A stretch of 64,000 nt of DNA from Acidobacteriota bacterium (GCA_008363385.1 RHKY01000019.1:25325-89324), one strand, 5' to 3'; counted from the stretch's first letter, positions 1 to 9,165 are shown. Numbers and translations are program-made. Notes: generated by a model not told the origin, from the letters alone.

Positions 1-1
1 C

Positions 2-775
2 CTCCTGCCGCAGGAGAAGGTGGCCGACGAGCAGGACCGGCGCGCGCGCGCGGCCGTGGAGGCGGGCGCCGCCCTCTCCGTGGAGCCGGCGGCCGAGGGG
101 CGGCTCGACGAGGCCGTCCGCCGCTACCTCGACGCGGGGAACCGGGAGCGGGCCTCGGCGCGCGCGCTCTCTCTCGTCCCGCGGAACGCCGCCCGCGACG
201 CCGCGGCCGAGGTCCTCGAGCTGGTCCTTCCGCCGCACGAGGTGGAGGCGGCGCAGGAGGCGGTCACGGACGGCCTCCTCTCCCTCGCCCGCTCGACGGG
301 AGCCCCCGTCGAGGGGCTCTTCGACCTCGTCCACGCCCTCGACGGGAGCACGGGCGGGTCGGGCCGTTTCGCCGGCACCCGCCGCGCCCGCGCCGCCTCC
401 GACGCCGCCGCCGAGCTCCTCCGCAACGCCACGGACCTCGGCATCCCCGGCGCCGACGCCGTCCGGCTCCTCCTCCCCCTGCAGAAGAGGCTCCTCCGCG
501 GGCCGCTCGGGGCGCGACGCGAGGCGACGCGCCAGGTCCTCGCCTCTCTCGCCCCGTTCGGCGACTGGAACGGCGCCCTCCACCTCCTGAGGAGCCTGAC
601 CCCCTCCCGCGAGGCCGAGGCGGCCGACGTCGCCGCCGACCTGAAGAGGCGCCTCGCCCCGTTCCCGCGGAACGCGGAGGGCCTCCTGCGCGCCTCGGCC
701 GCGCTCCAGGCCGACCCCTCCGACGCGCCCCCCGCGAGAAGGCCCAGGCGTCCCGGGGCCGGGGACGGGCGGTGA
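2..775 (+). CDS. Unknown protein, 5'-truncated by window edge
   Basis: The reading frame is open from the first bases of the window, so this is the C-terminal part of a longer protein; an internal GTG at 20 is only the first possible start seen. The visible 250 or so residues are rich in Ala, Arg, Leu and Glu, look almost entirely helical, and end in a basic Pro/Arg/Gly tail. No motif, signal peptide or membrane segment is visible and I do not recognise the family. Its TGA stop (773-775) overlaps the GTG start of the first radical SAM gene, so it is probably the upstream member of that operon. Confidence 0.7.
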   Translation, partial: LLPQEKVADEQDRRARAAVEAGAALSVEPAAEGRLDEAVRRYLDAGNRERASARALSLVPRNAARDAAAEVLELVLPPHEVEAAQEAVTDGLLSLARSTGAPVEGLFDLVHALDGSTGGSGRFAGTRRARAASDAAAELLRNATDLGIPGADAVRLLLPLQKRLLRGPLGARREATRQVLASLAPFGDWNGALHLLRSLTPSREAEAADVAADLKRRLAPFPRNAEGLLRASAALQADPSDAPPARRPRRPGAGDGR

Positions 776-1845
776 AGCGGCGGGAGCTGACGCTCGCCGG
801 GGTCCACCTCGGCGAGCCGCTCGCGGGCCCCGGGACGGTCCACGTCGACCTCGTCAACGCGTGCAACGCCGCCTGCGTCACCTGCTGGGACCACTCCCCG
901 CTCCTCTCCTCGCCGCGACCGGCGTCCTGGAAGGGGAAGCGCGCCCGGGCCGAGGACGTCGACCGGCTCCTCGACGACCTCGGGACGCTCGGCGGCCTCC
1001 GCTCGGTGATCCTCTCGGGGATGGGCGAGCCGTTCGTCCACCCGGAGATCCACGCGATCTGCGAGTCGGTCAAGCGGCGGACCCTCCACCTGACCGTCAT
1101 CACGAACCTCCTCCTGGCCGATCCCGGGAAGGTGCTCTCGATCGGCGTCGACCAGCTCCTGATCGGGGTCCACGCGGCGACGGCGGAGTCGTACCGGGCG
1201 TTCCACCCCGGAACCGGGGAGGCCGAGTGGACGCGGCTCCTCGCGTCCCTCGACCGCTTCGCCGGGGCGGGCAAGCGGTTCCGCCACGTCCAGGTGATCT
1301 GCGCGACGAACGCCCACGAGCTGCCGGCGATGGTCCGGCTGGCCGCCCGGTACGGTGCCGGCGGGATCACCTTCAAGCTGGCGAGCCTCCTCGACGGGAC
1401 CGAGCGCGTCGCCCTCTCGCCGGAAGCGCGCGAGGCGCTCGTGGCCGAGGGGATCCCGTCGGCCCGCGAGGAGGCCTCCCGGCTCGGGGTCGCGACGAAC
1501 CTCGACGTCCTGGCGCGGCAGCTCTCGGCCGGAGGGGCGAGGACCGCGCCGATCGCCGAGACGGGCTGCTTCATGGGGTACGCCTACGCCCGCGTCACGG
1601 TGGAGGGGGACGTCCTCTACTGCTGCGACACCGAGGTGAAGGTCGGCTCCCTCGCCTCCGGGGCGCGCTTCTCCGACCTCTGGCTCGGGCCGAGGTGGCA
1701 GGACCTGAGGGACCGCCTCCGCTCGGGGAGGTACTTCGAGGGCTGCTCTCGCTGCGGGAAGTACGCGCAGAACGTCGCGCTCGGGAGGGCGTTCGAGGAG
1801 GCCTACGGGACCCGGCGGCTCCTCCAGGTGACGGGGCGCGCGTGA
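772..1845 (+). CDS. Radical SAM protein with SPASM-like C-terminus
   Basis: The 357-residue protein carries the radical SAM cluster motif CNAACVTC (Cys31, 35, 38), which binds a [4Fe-4S] cluster and SAM, followed by a GMGEPFVHP glycine-rich element near residue 83. The C-terminal third has further cysteines (a Cys near residue 264, a CC pair near 284, and CSRC near 325) in the arrangement of a SPASM or twitch auxiliary-cluster domain. Such enzymes modify peptides or small metabolites in the cytoplasm; the substrate cannot be read from the sequence. The GTG start overlaps the previous stop (GTGA) and its own TGA overlaps the next GTG, so all are translationally coupled. Confidence 0.9.
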   Translation: MKRRELTLAGVHLGEPLAGPGTVHVDLVNACNAACVTCWDHSPLLSSPRPASWKGKRARAEDVDRLLDDLGTLGGLRSVILSGMGEPFVHPEIHAICESVKRRTLHLTVITNLLLADPGKVLSIGVDQLLIGVHAATAESYRAFHPGTGEAEWTRLLASLDRFAGAGKRFRHVQVICATNAHELPAMVRLAARYGAGGITFKLASLLDGTERVALSPEAREALVAEGIPSAREEASRLGVATNLDVLARQLSAGGARTAPIAETGCFMGYAYARVTVEGDVLYCCDTEVKVGSLASGARFSDLWLGPRWQDLRDRLRSGRYFEGCSRCGKYAQNVALGRAFEEAYGTRRLLQVTGRA

Positions 1846-2714
1846 GCGGGCGGAGGCGAACCGTCGAGTGGCAGGTCTGCGGCCGGTGCAACTACGACTG
1901 CTCGTACTGCATCCAGAGCCGGAGGAACCGCGCCGGCGCGCCGTCGGACGCCCAGGTGGAGCGTTTCCTCTCCTTCTTCGCCTCGCTGCGCGACCCGTGG
2001 GAGGTGAAGATGACGGGGGGAGAGCCGTTCGCGTTCCGCGGCTTCCTCGACCGGATCGTCCCCGGCCTCGTCGAGCGGACGCCTCACACTGTCTCCGTCC
2101 TGACGAACCTCTCCGCGCCGCTCGCCTCGCTGGAGCGTTTCGCCGCGCTCACCGCCGGGCGGCTCGGGATCGTCAGCGCGAGCCTCCACCTGGAGTTCAC
2201 GACGGCGAGCGAGTTCGTCGCCAAGGCGCTCCGGCTCCGCGAGTGGATCGGCCCCGGGCCGTCCCTCGTCGTCAACGCCGTCCTCGTCCCCGGGCGGCTC
2301 GCCGAGGTGGCCCGCTCGCGAGACGAGGTCGAGGCCGCGGGGCTCCGGTTCTTCCCGCAGGTGATGAAGGCGAACGGCGGCGTCCACGCCTACGACGGGG
2401 AGGACCTCCGCCTCCTGCCGGCCTTCCTCGGACCCGGCAACGACCCGCGGCGCGAGAACCGCGCGCCGAGCTACCGGGGGCTCCGCTGCTGGGCGGGCGT
2501 GGACTACCTCGTCCTGACCCAGGAGGGCGCCGGCTACAGCTGCCGGACCGCGCGCCGCTCCGGGGAGGGCTGGCTCGGGAACGCCCTGGACGGGTCGCTC
2601 CGGCCGTGGGACGGCCCGAGGCCGTGCCCGTACGACATCTGCCCCTGCACCGTCCCGGCCAACCGGGGGATGATCGAGGGGATCCCGCGTCCCGCGCCCG
2701 CGGAGGCCGGGTGA
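1842..2714 (+). CDS. Radical SAM protein (second of tandem trio)
   Basis: This 290-residue protein has the cluster motif CNYDCSYC (Cys16, 20, 23) almost at its N-terminus and MTGGEPFAF as the SAM-binding glycine-rich segment. Near the C-terminus are CWAG, a single Cys, and a tail CPYDICPCTVP followed by NRGM, likely ligands for one or more auxiliary Fe-S clusters. The same Cys pattern recurs in the next gene, so the two are paralogues and more distant from the first gene. The start is the GTG at 1842, inside the preceding stop; the longer frame upstream only shadows that gene. The reaction is unknown; family knowledge supports radical chemistry on a peptide or metabolite. Confidence 0.88.
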   Translation: MSGRRRTVEWQVCGRCNYDCSYCIQSRRNRAGAPSDAQVERFLSFFASLRDPWEVKMTGGEPFAFRGFLDRIVPGLVERTPHTVSVLTNLSAPLASLERFAALTAGRLGIVSASLHLEFTTASEFVAKALRLREWIGPGPSLVVNAVLVPGRLAEVARSRDEVEAAGLRFFPQVMKANGGVHAYDGEDLRLLPAFLGPGNDPRRENRAPSYRGLRCWAGVDYLVLTQEGAGYSCRTARRSGEGWLGNALDGSLRPWDGPRPCPYDICPCTVPANRGMIEGIPRPAPAEAG

Positions 2715-4042
2715 TCGCCCCCCCGCGCCCCGCGGAGGGCGCCGTCAGCTGGAACGTCGACACCTCCTGCAACTACCGGTGCACCTACTGCACGCAGCGG
2801 TTCAAGGACGACCGCGCGCGCTGGTCCCGCGACACGGAGCGCTTCCTCGCGGCCTTCTCGCGCCTGCCGGGGCGGTGGGAGGTCAAGATCTCGGGGGGCG
2901 AGCCCTTCGTCCACCCGACGCTGGACGAGATCGTCGCGGGCCTCGCCGGGCTCGGCTTCCGGGTCTCCGTCGTCACCAACTTCTCGGCCACCGCGGAGCG
3001 GATCGCCCGGTTCGTCGGGGCGGCGCGGGGCCGCGTCGGGGTCTTCTCGGCGAGCCTCCACCCGGAGTACGTCCCCGACGTCGGGCCGTTCCTCGACAAG
3101 GCGCTGGCCACGCGCCGCCTCCTCGACGAGGCCCGCGACCCCTCCCTGCCGCCCCCCGGGTTCGCCGTGACGTGCGTGGCGACGCGGGACGTCCTCCCGC
3201 GCCTCCCCGGCCTCGCCGCCCGCTTCGCCGACGCCGGCGTCACGTTCAAGGTCCAGCCCGAGAAGCAGGACTCGAGGGTCGTCGACTACTCCCCCGCCGA
3301 GCGGGACCTCCTCGTCTCGCTCGGCGGGCACAACCTCACCGGCGAGATCGACCACCGTTACCGCGGGCGGCCCTGCTGGGCCGGCGCGCGCTACTTCGTC
3401 CTCGACGACCGCGGCGAGGCCTTCCGGTGCTACCCCGCCCGCCGCGCGCGGACCGACCGCCTCGGCAACCTGCTCAGCCCCGCGTTCCGGCTCCTCGGGG
3501 ACGGCTCCCCGCTCCCGTGCCGGTACGAGAGCTGCCACTGCTCCGTCCCGATCTCGCGAGGCATGATGAGCCGGAGCGCCGAGGAGACCTCCCCCGCCCC
3601 GCCGGGCGACCGAGAGACCGCCCCCGCAGCTGGCCCGTCCGTCGGGCCGAGGAGACCCCGTATGGGTGCAGACCAGCTCACCGCGATCCGCCCTCCGCTG
3701 CAGGAGCTCCTCGCCGCCATCGCGAACCGCGCGCCCCGCGCGAACGACCTCTGCCTCACGTTCTCCGTGCAAAACCACGGGTCGGCCTGGGTGCAGGTGA
3801 CCCACGACACCGTCAACTTCGCCTTCCCTCACTCCTCGCCGCCCCTCTCGTTCCTTCGCCGGCACTTCGTGCCGTCGCTGCCGGGCGAGGGACTCCTGGC
3901 CTTCGAGAGCGGGCAGTACGCGACGCTCTCCCACCGCTCCTCCTCCACCGAGGAGCTCGCCGTCTTCGTGGACCGGCTCCTCGACGCCGTCCACGACCTG
4001 CCGCCCGACTACAGGCTCGACGTCGAGTTCGTCCACCTGTAG
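2711..4042 (+). CDS. Radical SAM protein fused to an extra C-terminal module
   Basis: The protein is 443 residues. Residues 1 to about 285 form a radical SAM enzyme paralogous to the preceding gene: cluster motif CNYRCTYC (Cys20, 24, 27), KISGGEPFVHP, then CWAG and a tail CRYESCHCSVP with RGMM. A Pro/Ala/Glu-rich linker (about 290-317) leads to a roughly 125-residue module with no cysteine cluster (its one Cys lies near its residue 30) and no family I recognise. No stop separates them, but an internal ATG at 3662 has a Shine-Dalgarno-like GAGGAG 7 bases upstream and could also yield the module alone. The start GTG overlaps the previous TGA. The C-terminal module lies between two imperfect copies of a 38-bp sequence. 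Confidence 0.82.
   Translation: MIAPPRPAEGAVSWNVDTSCNYRCTYCTQRFKDDRARWSRDTERFLAAFSRLPGRWEVKISGGEPFVHPTLDEIVAGLAGLGFRVSVVTNFSATAERIARFVGAARGRVGVFSASLHPEYVPDVGPFLDKALATRRLLDEARDPSLPPPGFAVTCVATRDVLPRLPGLAARFADAGVTFKVQPEKQDSRVVDYSPAERDLLVSLGGHNLTGEIDHRYRGRPCWAGARYFVLDDRGEAFRCYPARRARTDRLGNLLSPAFRLLGDGSPLPCRYESCHCSVPISRGMMSRSAEETSPAPPGDRETAPAAGPSVGPRRPRMGADQLTAIRPPLQELLAAIANRAPRANDLCLTFSVQNHGSAWVQVTHDTVNFAFPHSSPPLSFLRRHFVPSLPGEGLLAFESGQYATLSHRSSSTEELAVFVDRLLDAVHDLPPDYRLDVEFVHL
3538..3575 (+). repeat. Imperfect 38-bp direct repeat, copy 1 (in radical SAM tail)
   Basis: This copy encodes the conserved tail of the radical SAM domain (CSV, three residues, RGMMSR). It matches 4114-4151 at 31 of 38 positions by my alignment, including a block of 19 of 20 at the 3' end. 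The two copies are 576 bases apart, a multiple of three, and bracket the extra C-terminal module. Confidence 0.6.
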
Positions 4043-4113
4043 CCGCCTCCGGGACCGGGAGCCCGGCCGCGGAGCGGATCGCCCGGCGCCCGGGCCGGCG
4101 GGTCCACGGGGCC

Positions 4114-4151
4114 CTGTTCCGTCCGGGCCGGGCGAGGGATGATGAGCCGGA
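4114..4151 (+). repeat. Imperfect 38-bp direct repeat, copy 2 (intergenic remnant)
   Basis: This non-genic copy lies after the stop codon at 4042. Read in the matching frame it still gives CSV, three residues, then RGMMSR, like the end of the radical SAM domain. It is best read as the decayed tail of a duplicated radical SAM gene or a scar from insertion of the module in between. An open frame beginning at 4139 exists but shadows the next gene and is not called. Confidence 0.5.
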
Positions 4152-4181
4152 TCCCGGAGGGGACCCCGCAGGAGCCGACCG

Positions 4182-4709
4182 ATGCGCTACAAGACGTTCC
4201 GGAGCCTCGTCCTCGTCGCCGCCGTCTTCGGAGGCGGCGCCCTGATCTGGGCCCTCGGGAGCCGGGAGCCGAAGCCGGCCGAGCCGGTCCCGGCCGCCCA
4301 GCCCAGGCCCGCGGCCGCCCCGGCAGCGGTCCCGGAGCCGCCCGCGGCGGACGCGCCCGCCGCGGCGCCGACGGCCGGGGGGAACGTCCCCGAGTCGCCG
4401 TCGGACGCGGACGCCCTCCGCCCGATGGACGAGGAGATCCTCGCGCGGGTGGCGCAGAACATCTCGGGAGACAAGGCGAAGGACGCCGTCCGCGGGCGGC
4501 CGTGGAAGGTGAACCTCTACCGCGACGCCGGACAGCCCGGCGTGAACCGGCTCAAGATCGACCTGAACCGGAACGAGAAGTGGGACGAGAAGTGGACGAT
4601 CTCCTCGGAGGGGGGCGTCCAGACCGTCAAGCGTCAGGTCGCCCCCGCCGACGACGAGAGCTACACGGTCGAGTACCGGCTCGAAGGGAAGCGCTGGGTC
4701 CGGCAGTAG
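4182..4709 (+). CDS. Small membrane-anchored protein, unknown function
   Basis: The 175-residue protein has an uncleaved-looking N-terminal hydrophobic segment (about residues 7-26), a long Pro/Ala/Glu linker (about 30-75), and a compact C-terminal domain with NRLKIDLNRNEKWDEKWT near the middle and an aromatic, charged end (RWVRQ). This layout suggests one membrane anchor with the folded domain in the periplasm. The ATG is preceded by GGAG 8-9 bases upstream. I know no function; similar anchored hypothetical proteins occur in GC-rich bacteria, but that is recollection, not a search. It is separated by about 140 bases from the radical SAM genes and is probably a separate transcript. Confidence 0.75.
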   Translation: MRYKTFRSLVLVAAVFGGGALIWALGSREPKPAEPVPAAQPRPAAAPAAVPEPPAADAPAAAPTAGGNVPESPSDADALRPMDEEILARVAQNISGDKAKDAVRGRPWKVNLYRDAGQPGVNRLKIDLNRNEKWDEKWTISSEGGVQTVKRQVAPADDESYTVEYRLEGKRWVRQ

Positions 4710-4789
4710 CCGCGCCGGGGACCGTCCCGCCCCCGCCTTCCGTCCACAACCCACCACCGACCACCCACCGGCCACCGCCCGGTCCGGGC

Positions 4790-4818
4790 TTGACGAGGCC
4801 TTCGGTCTCACTTAGTCT
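4790..4818 (+). promoter_or_regulatory. Promoter of the rrf2-sulfate transport operon
   Basis: TTGACG (4790-4795) and TAGTCT (4813-4818) are separated by exactly 17 bases, a good sigma-70-type -35/-10 pair, 22 bases before the TTG start of the Rrf2 gene. It is the best two-box promoter in the window. Confidence 0.6.
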
Positions 4819-4820
4819 AC

Positions 4821-4837
4821 CTTTCCGATAGGGAAAG
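4821..4837. promoter_or_regulatory. Palindromic operator candidate for the Rrf2 regulator
   Basis: CTTTCC and GGAAAG form a perfect 6-bp inverted repeat around a 5-base spacer, directly downstream of the -10 box and just upstream of the start codon. Its position over the transcription start would suit autorepression by the adjacent Rrf2-family protein. Confidence 0.5.
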
Positions 4838-4840
4838 ATC

Positions 4841-5299
4841 TTGAAGGTCTCCCGCCGCGGTCTCTACGCCCTGAGGGCCCTCCTGCACCTCGCCGAGCGG
4901 TACGGCGAGGGGTGGTCGAAGATCCACGAGATCGCCGAGACCGAGGAGATCCCCGAGAAGTTCCTGGAGGGGATCCTCGTCACGCTCAAGAACGCCCGCG
5001 TGGTGACGAGCCGGCGCGGGCGGGAGGGGGGCTACCGCCTCCGCCGCCCCCCCGGAGAGGTCGTGGTCGGCGACGTCGTCCGGATGCTGGACGGCCCCCT
5101 CGCCCCGTTCGGTGACGCCGCCGAGCTGACCCACCGCGTCCGGACGGAGCGCCGCCACGCCGGGCTCTTCGACCTGTTCCTCGACGTGCGCAACGCCGCC
5201 GCCGGGATCCTCGACCACACGACGCTCGCCGACGTCCTCACGCGGGACACGCGGATCCTCGCGGCCCGCAGGCGCCGGGGCGTCAAGGAGGAGGCGTGA
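4841..5299 (+). CDS. Rrf2-family transcriptional regulator (CymR-like)
   Basis: The 152-residue protein starts with the Rrf2 signature ([17 protein letters not shown]), a winged helix about residues 1-60 with [14 protein letters not shown] as the wing and an allosteric helical region to about 135. It contains no cysteine, so it cannot hold the [2Fe-2S] cluster of IscR or NsrR; cluster-free members such as CymR sense cysteine status. Position at the head of the sulfate transporter operon supports control of sulfur uptake. The start is a TTG; no better in-frame start fits the motif. The stop overlaps the first possible GTG of the next gene. Confidence 0.88.
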   Translation: MKVSRRGLYALRALLHLAERYGEGWSKIHEIAETEEIPEKFLEGILVTLKNARVVTSRRGREGGYRLRRPPGEVVVGDVVRMLDGPLAPFGDAAELTHRVRTERRHAGLFDLFLDVRNAAAGILDHTTLADVLTRDTRILAARRRRGVKEEA

Positions 5300-6402
5300 G
5301 CCCCGCGCGGGGCCCGCGCGAAAGAATGTCCATCATGTCGGTAGACTCGAATCGAACGCCGTCCCGCCCGTCCCTCGAGACCCCGGGGCGCCCGGCCGCG
5401 GTCGCCGCGCCGGCGCTCCTCGCTCCCCTGGCCGCCCTTCTCCTCGCGGCCGTCCCGGCGGCCGCCGCGCCGCCCCCGGTGACGATCCTGAACGTCTCGT
5501 ACGACCCGACTCGCGAGCTCTACCGCGACCTGAACGAGGCCTTCACGCGCTCCTGGCGCCAGAAGACCGGCCAGGAGGTCACCGTCGAGATGTCGCACGG
5601 GGGCTCCGGCAAGCAGGCCCGCGCCGTCATCGACGGCCTCCCGGCCGACGTCGTCACCCTCGCCCTCGCCTACGACGTCGACGCGCTGGCCGACCGCGGG
5701 CTCGTGGCGAAGGAGTGGGGCAAGCGCCTCCCCCACGCCTCCTCCCCCTTCACCTCGACGATCGTCTTCCTCGTGAGGAAGGGGAACCCGAAGAACGTCC
5801 GCGACTGGGGCGACCTGGCGCGGCCCGACGTCGTCCCGATCACCCCCAACCCCAAGACCTCTGGCGGGGCGCGGTGGAACTACCTCGCCGCCTGGGGCTG
5901 GGCGCGCAAGAACGGGCGGGACGAAGCCGGAGCCGAGGCGTTCGTGACGAGCGTCTTCCGCAAGGTGCCGGTCCTCGACTCCGGGGCGCGCGGCTCGACG
6001 ACGACGTTCGTCAGGCGCGGCATCGGCGACGTCCTCCTCGCCTGGGAGAACGAGGCGCGCCTGGCCGAGCAGTCGATCGGAAAGGGGGAGGTCGAGGTCG
6101 TCGTCCCGCGCTCCTCGATCCTCGCCGAGCCTCCGGTCGCCGTCGTCGACGCGACGGTGGACAAGCGCGGGACGCGGGGGGTCGCCACGGCCTACCTGGA
6201 GTTCCTCTACGGCAAGGAGGCCCAGGAGATCGCCGCGCGCCACGGCTACCGGCCGACGCTTCCGGAGGTCCTCGCGCGCTTCGCCGGGACCTTCCCCGCT
6301 CTCGGCCTCTTCACCGTCGACGCCGAGTTCGGCGGCTGGCGGAAGGCCCAGGCCGCGCACTTCGCCGACGGCGGCGCGTTCGATCGGATGGTGGCGCGGT
6401 GA
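5296..6402 (+). CDS. sbp: Sulfate ABC transporter, periplasmic substrate-binding protein
   Basis: The mature part has the Sbp/CysP hallmarks: [16 protein letters not shown], then [15 protein letters not shown] and [13 protein letters not shown], and later [13 protein letters not shown], which line the sulfate or thiosulfate site. A hydrophobic stretch ending in AVPAAAA is the signal peptide. The GTG at 5296 overlaps the regulator stop and has AAGGAGG 3 bases upstream; ATGs at 5326 and 5335 are alternatives that leave a more usual signal-peptide length but lack a good ribosome site. It delivers sulfate to the CysTWA complex encoded next, and the stop overlaps cysT. Confidence 0.93.
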   Translation: MSPARGPRERMSIMSVDSNRTPSRPSLETPGRPAAVAAPALLAPLAALLLAAVPAAAAPPPVTILNVSYDPTRELYRDLNEAFTRSWRQKTGQEVTVEMSHGGSGKQARAVIDGLPADVVTLALAYDVDALADRGLVAKEWGKRLPHASSPFTSTIVFLVRKGNPKNVRDWGDLARPDVVPITPNPKTSGGARWNYLAAWGWARKNGRDEAGAEAFVTSVFRKVPVLDSGARGSTTTFVRRGIGDVLLAWENEARLAEQSIGKGEVEVVVPRSSILAEPPVAVVDATVDKRGTRGVATAYLEFLYGKEAQEIAARHGYRPTLPEVLARFAGTFPALGLFTVDAEFGGWRKAQAAHFADGGAFDRMVAR

Positions 6403-7226
6403 CCCTGGCGCGGAGACGCGCGGCCCTGCCCGGCTTCGGGCTCTCGCTCGGGCTGACCCTCTCCGCGCTCGGCCTCGCCGTCCTCGTCCCGCTGGCGGCC
6501 CTCGTCGTGTCCTCCCTGTCGATCGACGCCGCCACGTTCCGCTCGACGCTCGCCTCGCCGCGCGTCCTCGCCTCGCTGCGGCTCAGCCTCCTCTGCGCGC
6601 TGGCGGGCGCCGCGGCCGCGGCCCTCCTCGGCGGACTCGTGGCGTGGGTCCTCGTCCGCTACCCCTTCCCCGGGCGGCGGGTCGTGGACGCCGTCGTCGA
6701 CCTCCCGTTCGCCCTGCCCACCGCCGTCGCCGGGATCGCGCTGACCACCCTCTACGGCCCGACCGGCTGGATCGGAAGACCCCTCGCCGCGCTCGGCCTC
6801 CCCGTCTCGTACACGCCGGCCGGGATCGTCGTGGCCCTCGTCTTCCTCGGCCTCCCGTTCGCCGTCCGGACGATGCAGCCGGTCCTGGCGAGCCTCGACC
6901 CGGAGGTGGAGGACGCCGCCGCGAGCCTGGGCGCCAGGCGCGGGCAGGTCTTCCGGCGCGTCCTCCTCCCCGAGCTCCTCCCGGCGCTCCTGACGGGCTT
7001 CACGCTCGCCTTCTCCCGCGCCCTCGGCGAGTACGGCTCGGTCGTCTTCATCTCCGGGAACATCCCGATGCGGACGGAGGTCGCGCCGCTCCTCGTCATG
7101 ACGAAGCTGGAGCAGTACGACTACGCCGGGGCGACGGTCCTGGCGGTCGTCCTCCTCGCCGGCTCGTTCCTGCTGCTGCTGGCCATCAACCGCCTCCAGG
7201 GCCTCTCGGCGCGGGGGGTCGCGTGA
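6399..7226 (+). CDS. cysT: Sulfate ABC transporter permease CysT
   Basis: The 275-residue inner-membrane protein has about six hydrophobic segments and the permease EAA-loop region ([21 protein letters not shown]) that docks on the ATPase. [19 protein letters not shown] is diagnostic of the CysT/CysU branch, as is [15 protein letters not shown]. It forms the membrane channel with CysW. The GTG start lies within the stop of the binding-protein gene and its stop overlaps cysW, as expected for a polycistron with coupled translation. Confidence 0.93.
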   Translation: MTLARRRAALPGFGLSLGLTLSALGLAVLVPLAALVVSSLSIDAATFRSTLASPRVLASLRLSLLCALAGAAAAALLGGLVAWVLVRYPFPGRRVVDAVVDLPFALPTAVAGIALTTLYGPTGWIGRPLAALGLPVSYTPAGIVVALVFLGLPFAVRTMQPVLASLDPEVEDAAASLGARRGQVFRRVLLPELLPALLTGFTLAFSRALGEYGSVVFISGNIPMRTEVAPLLVMTKLEQYDYAGATVLAVVLLAGSFLLLLAINRLQGLSARGVA

Positions 7227-8086
7227 GCGCGGTCCCGGCCGTTTTCCCGGTCGCGGCGCGGGCGGAAAGCCCCGCGGTCCGGCGCCTCCTGATCGGGAGC
7301 GCCCTCCTCGTCCTCGGCCTCTTCCTGATCGTCCCGCTCGTCGCGGTCTTCGCGGAGGCCTTCCGCGACGGCCTGGGCGCCTACGTCCGGGCTCTCTCGC
7401 ACCCCGACACGCTCTCGGCCCTGAAGCTGACCCTGGTCGCCGCCGGGATCGCGGTCCCCGTCAACACGCTGGCCGGCCTCTTCGCCGGCTGGTCGATCGG
7501 CAAGTTCGACTTCCCGGGACGGAGCGTCCTCCTGACGCTCGTCGACCTGCCGCTCGCCATCTCGCCCGTCGTGGCCGGGATGCTCTTCGTCCTCCTCTAC
7601 GGCCGCTCGGGCCTCCTCGGGCCGTGGCTCCAGTCCCGCGGGATCGACGTCGTCTTCGCCGTCCCCGGGATCGTGATGGCGACCGTCTTCGTGACGTTCC
7701 CGTTCGTGGCGCGCGAGCTGATCCCGCTGATGCAGGCCCACGGCCCGGAGGAGGAGGAGGCCGCGCGCGTCCTGGGGGCCGGGTTCCTCCAGACCTTCGT
7801 CCGCGTGACGCTCCCGAACGTGAAGTGGGGGCTCCTCTACGGCGTCGTCCTCGCGTCGGCGCGCGCCGTCGGCGAGTTCGGCGCGGTCTCCGTCGTCTCC
7901 GGGCACGTCCGCGGCCGGACGAACACGCTGCCGCTCCACGTCCAGGTCCTCTACGACGAGTACGACTTCTCCGGGGCGTTCGCCGTCGCCTCGCTCCTGA
8001 CGGGCGTGGCGCTGGTGACGCTCGTCGCCAAGGCGGTGCTGGAGTCGAGGGAACGGCGGCCCGTTCCATCAGGAGGCACCGAGTGA
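7223..8086 (+). CDS. cysW: Sulfate ABC transporter permease CysW
   Basis: This 287-residue multispanning protein is the second permease: [17 protein letters not shown], an EAA-type loop ([17 protein letters not shown]) and [17 protein letters not shown] match CysW, with [18 protein letters not shown] near the end. It pairs with CysT in the inner membrane. It starts at GTG 7223 overlapping the cysT stop; AGGAGG just before its end serves as ribosome-binding site for cysA. Confidence 0.93.
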   Translation: MSAVPAVFPVAARAESPAVRRLLIGSALLVLGLFLIVPLVAVFAEAFRDGLGAYVRALSHPDTLSALKLTLVAAGIAVPVNTLAGLFAGWSIGKFDFPGRSVLLTLVDLPLAISPVVAGMLFVLLYGRSGLLGPWLQSRGIDVVFAVPGIVMATVFVTFPFVARELIPLMQAHGPEEEEAARVLGAGFLQTFVRVTLPNVKWGLLYGVVLASARAVGEFGAVSVVSGHVRGRTNTLPLHVQVLYDEYDFSGAFAVASLLTGVALVTLVAKAVLESRERRPVPSGGTE

Positions 8087-9165
8087 GCATCCAGGCCCTC
8101 GGCATCACGAAGTCCTTCGGCGCCTTCCGGGCTCTCGACCAGGTCAGCGTCTCGGTCGAGACCGGCGAGCTGGTCGCCCTCCTCGGCCCCTCCGGCTCGG
8201 GGAAGACGAGCCTCCTCAGGATCATCGCGGGGCTCGAGGCCCCGGACGCCGGGACGATCCTCTTCCACGGCGAGGACGCCACGCGCCGCGACGCCAAGGA
8301 CCGGCAGGTCGGCTTCGTCTTCCAGCACTACGCCCTCTTCCGCCGGATGTCGGTCTTCGAGAACGTCGCCTTCGGCCTCCGCGTCAAGCCGCGGGAGCAG
8401 CGCCCGGCGGAGCCGGCCATCCGCGAGCGGGTCACGAGCCTCCTGAAGCTCGTCCAGCTCGACTGGCTGTCCGACCGGCTCCCGGCCGAGCTCTCGGGGG
8501 GCCAGCGGCAGCGCGTGGCGCTCGCCCGCGCGCTCGCCGTCGAGCCGAAGGTCCTCCTCCTCGACGAGCCGTTCGGCTCGCTCGACGCGCGGGTGCGCCT
8601 CGAGCTGAGGCGCTGGCTCCGCCGCCTGCACGACGAGATCGGCCTGACGAGCCTCTTCGTCACGCACGACCAGGAGGAGGCGCTCGAGGTGGCCGACCGG
8701 GTCGTCCTCCTCGACCACGGGAAGGTCGTCCAGGACGGCACGCCGGACGCCCTCTTCGAGCGCCCCGCGAGCCCCTTCGTCCTCGACTTCCTCGGGACCG
8801 TCAACGTCTTCCACGGGCGGGTCGAGTCGGGCCGCGCCCACCTCGGCGTCCTCTCCGTCGAGTACCCCGACCACCCGCACGAGACCCCGCTCCCGGCCTC
8901 CGGCTACGCCCGCCCGCACGAGCTGGAGGTCTACCGGGAGGCGCAGGGCGAGGACGGCTTCTGGGCGCGCGTCCTCGCCGTCTCGCCCAACGGCGCCGTC
9001 GCGCGGCTGGAGCTCGCGGCGGACGAGAAGGCCCCGGAGCCCCTCCCCGGCCCCCTGAAGGTCGAGCTCTCCCGCGAGCGCCTCCGCGACCTCTCCCCCG
9101 TCCCCGGCGACCGCCTCTGGGTCCGCGCCGCCCGGCTCACGGTCTTCGTCGAGCCGCGCGGCTGA
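8083..9165 (+). CDS. cysA: Sulfate/thiosulfate import ATP-binding protein CysA
   Basis: The 360-residue ATPase has Walker [11 protein letters not shown]-loop VFQHYALF, signature LSGGQRQR, Walker [13 protein letters not shown] and the switch histidine in FVTHDQEEA. The last 120 residues form the TOBE-like regulatory domain usual in CysA. It energises the CysTW channel from the cytoplasmic face. The GTG start (8083) overlaps the cysW stop and AGGAGG lies 7 bases upstream. The operon ends here; the next gene has its own -10-like box. Confidence 0.95.
   Translation: MSIQALGITKSFGAFRALDQVSVSVETGELVALLGPSGSGKTSLLRIIAGLEAPDAGTILFHGEDATRRDAKDRQVGFVFQHYALFRRMSVFENVAFGLRVKPREQRPAEPAIRERVTSLLKLVQLDWLSDRLPAELSGGQRQRVALARALAVEPKVLLLDEPFGSLDARVRLELRRWLRRLHDEIGLTSLFVTHDQEEALEVADRVVLLDHGKVVQDGTPDALFERPASPFVLDFLGTVNVFHGRVESGRAHLGVLSVEYPDHPHETPLPASGYARPHELEVYREAQGEDGFWARVLAVSPNGAVARLELAADEKAPEPLPGPLKVELSRERLRDLSPVPGDRLWVRAARLTVFVEPRG

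Noticed and set aside
4139-4831. Open frame starting with MMSR after the radical SAM gene
   Set aside because: It overlaps a better-supported anchored protein and its later part is low-complexity shadow; only the first codons match the radical SAM tail.
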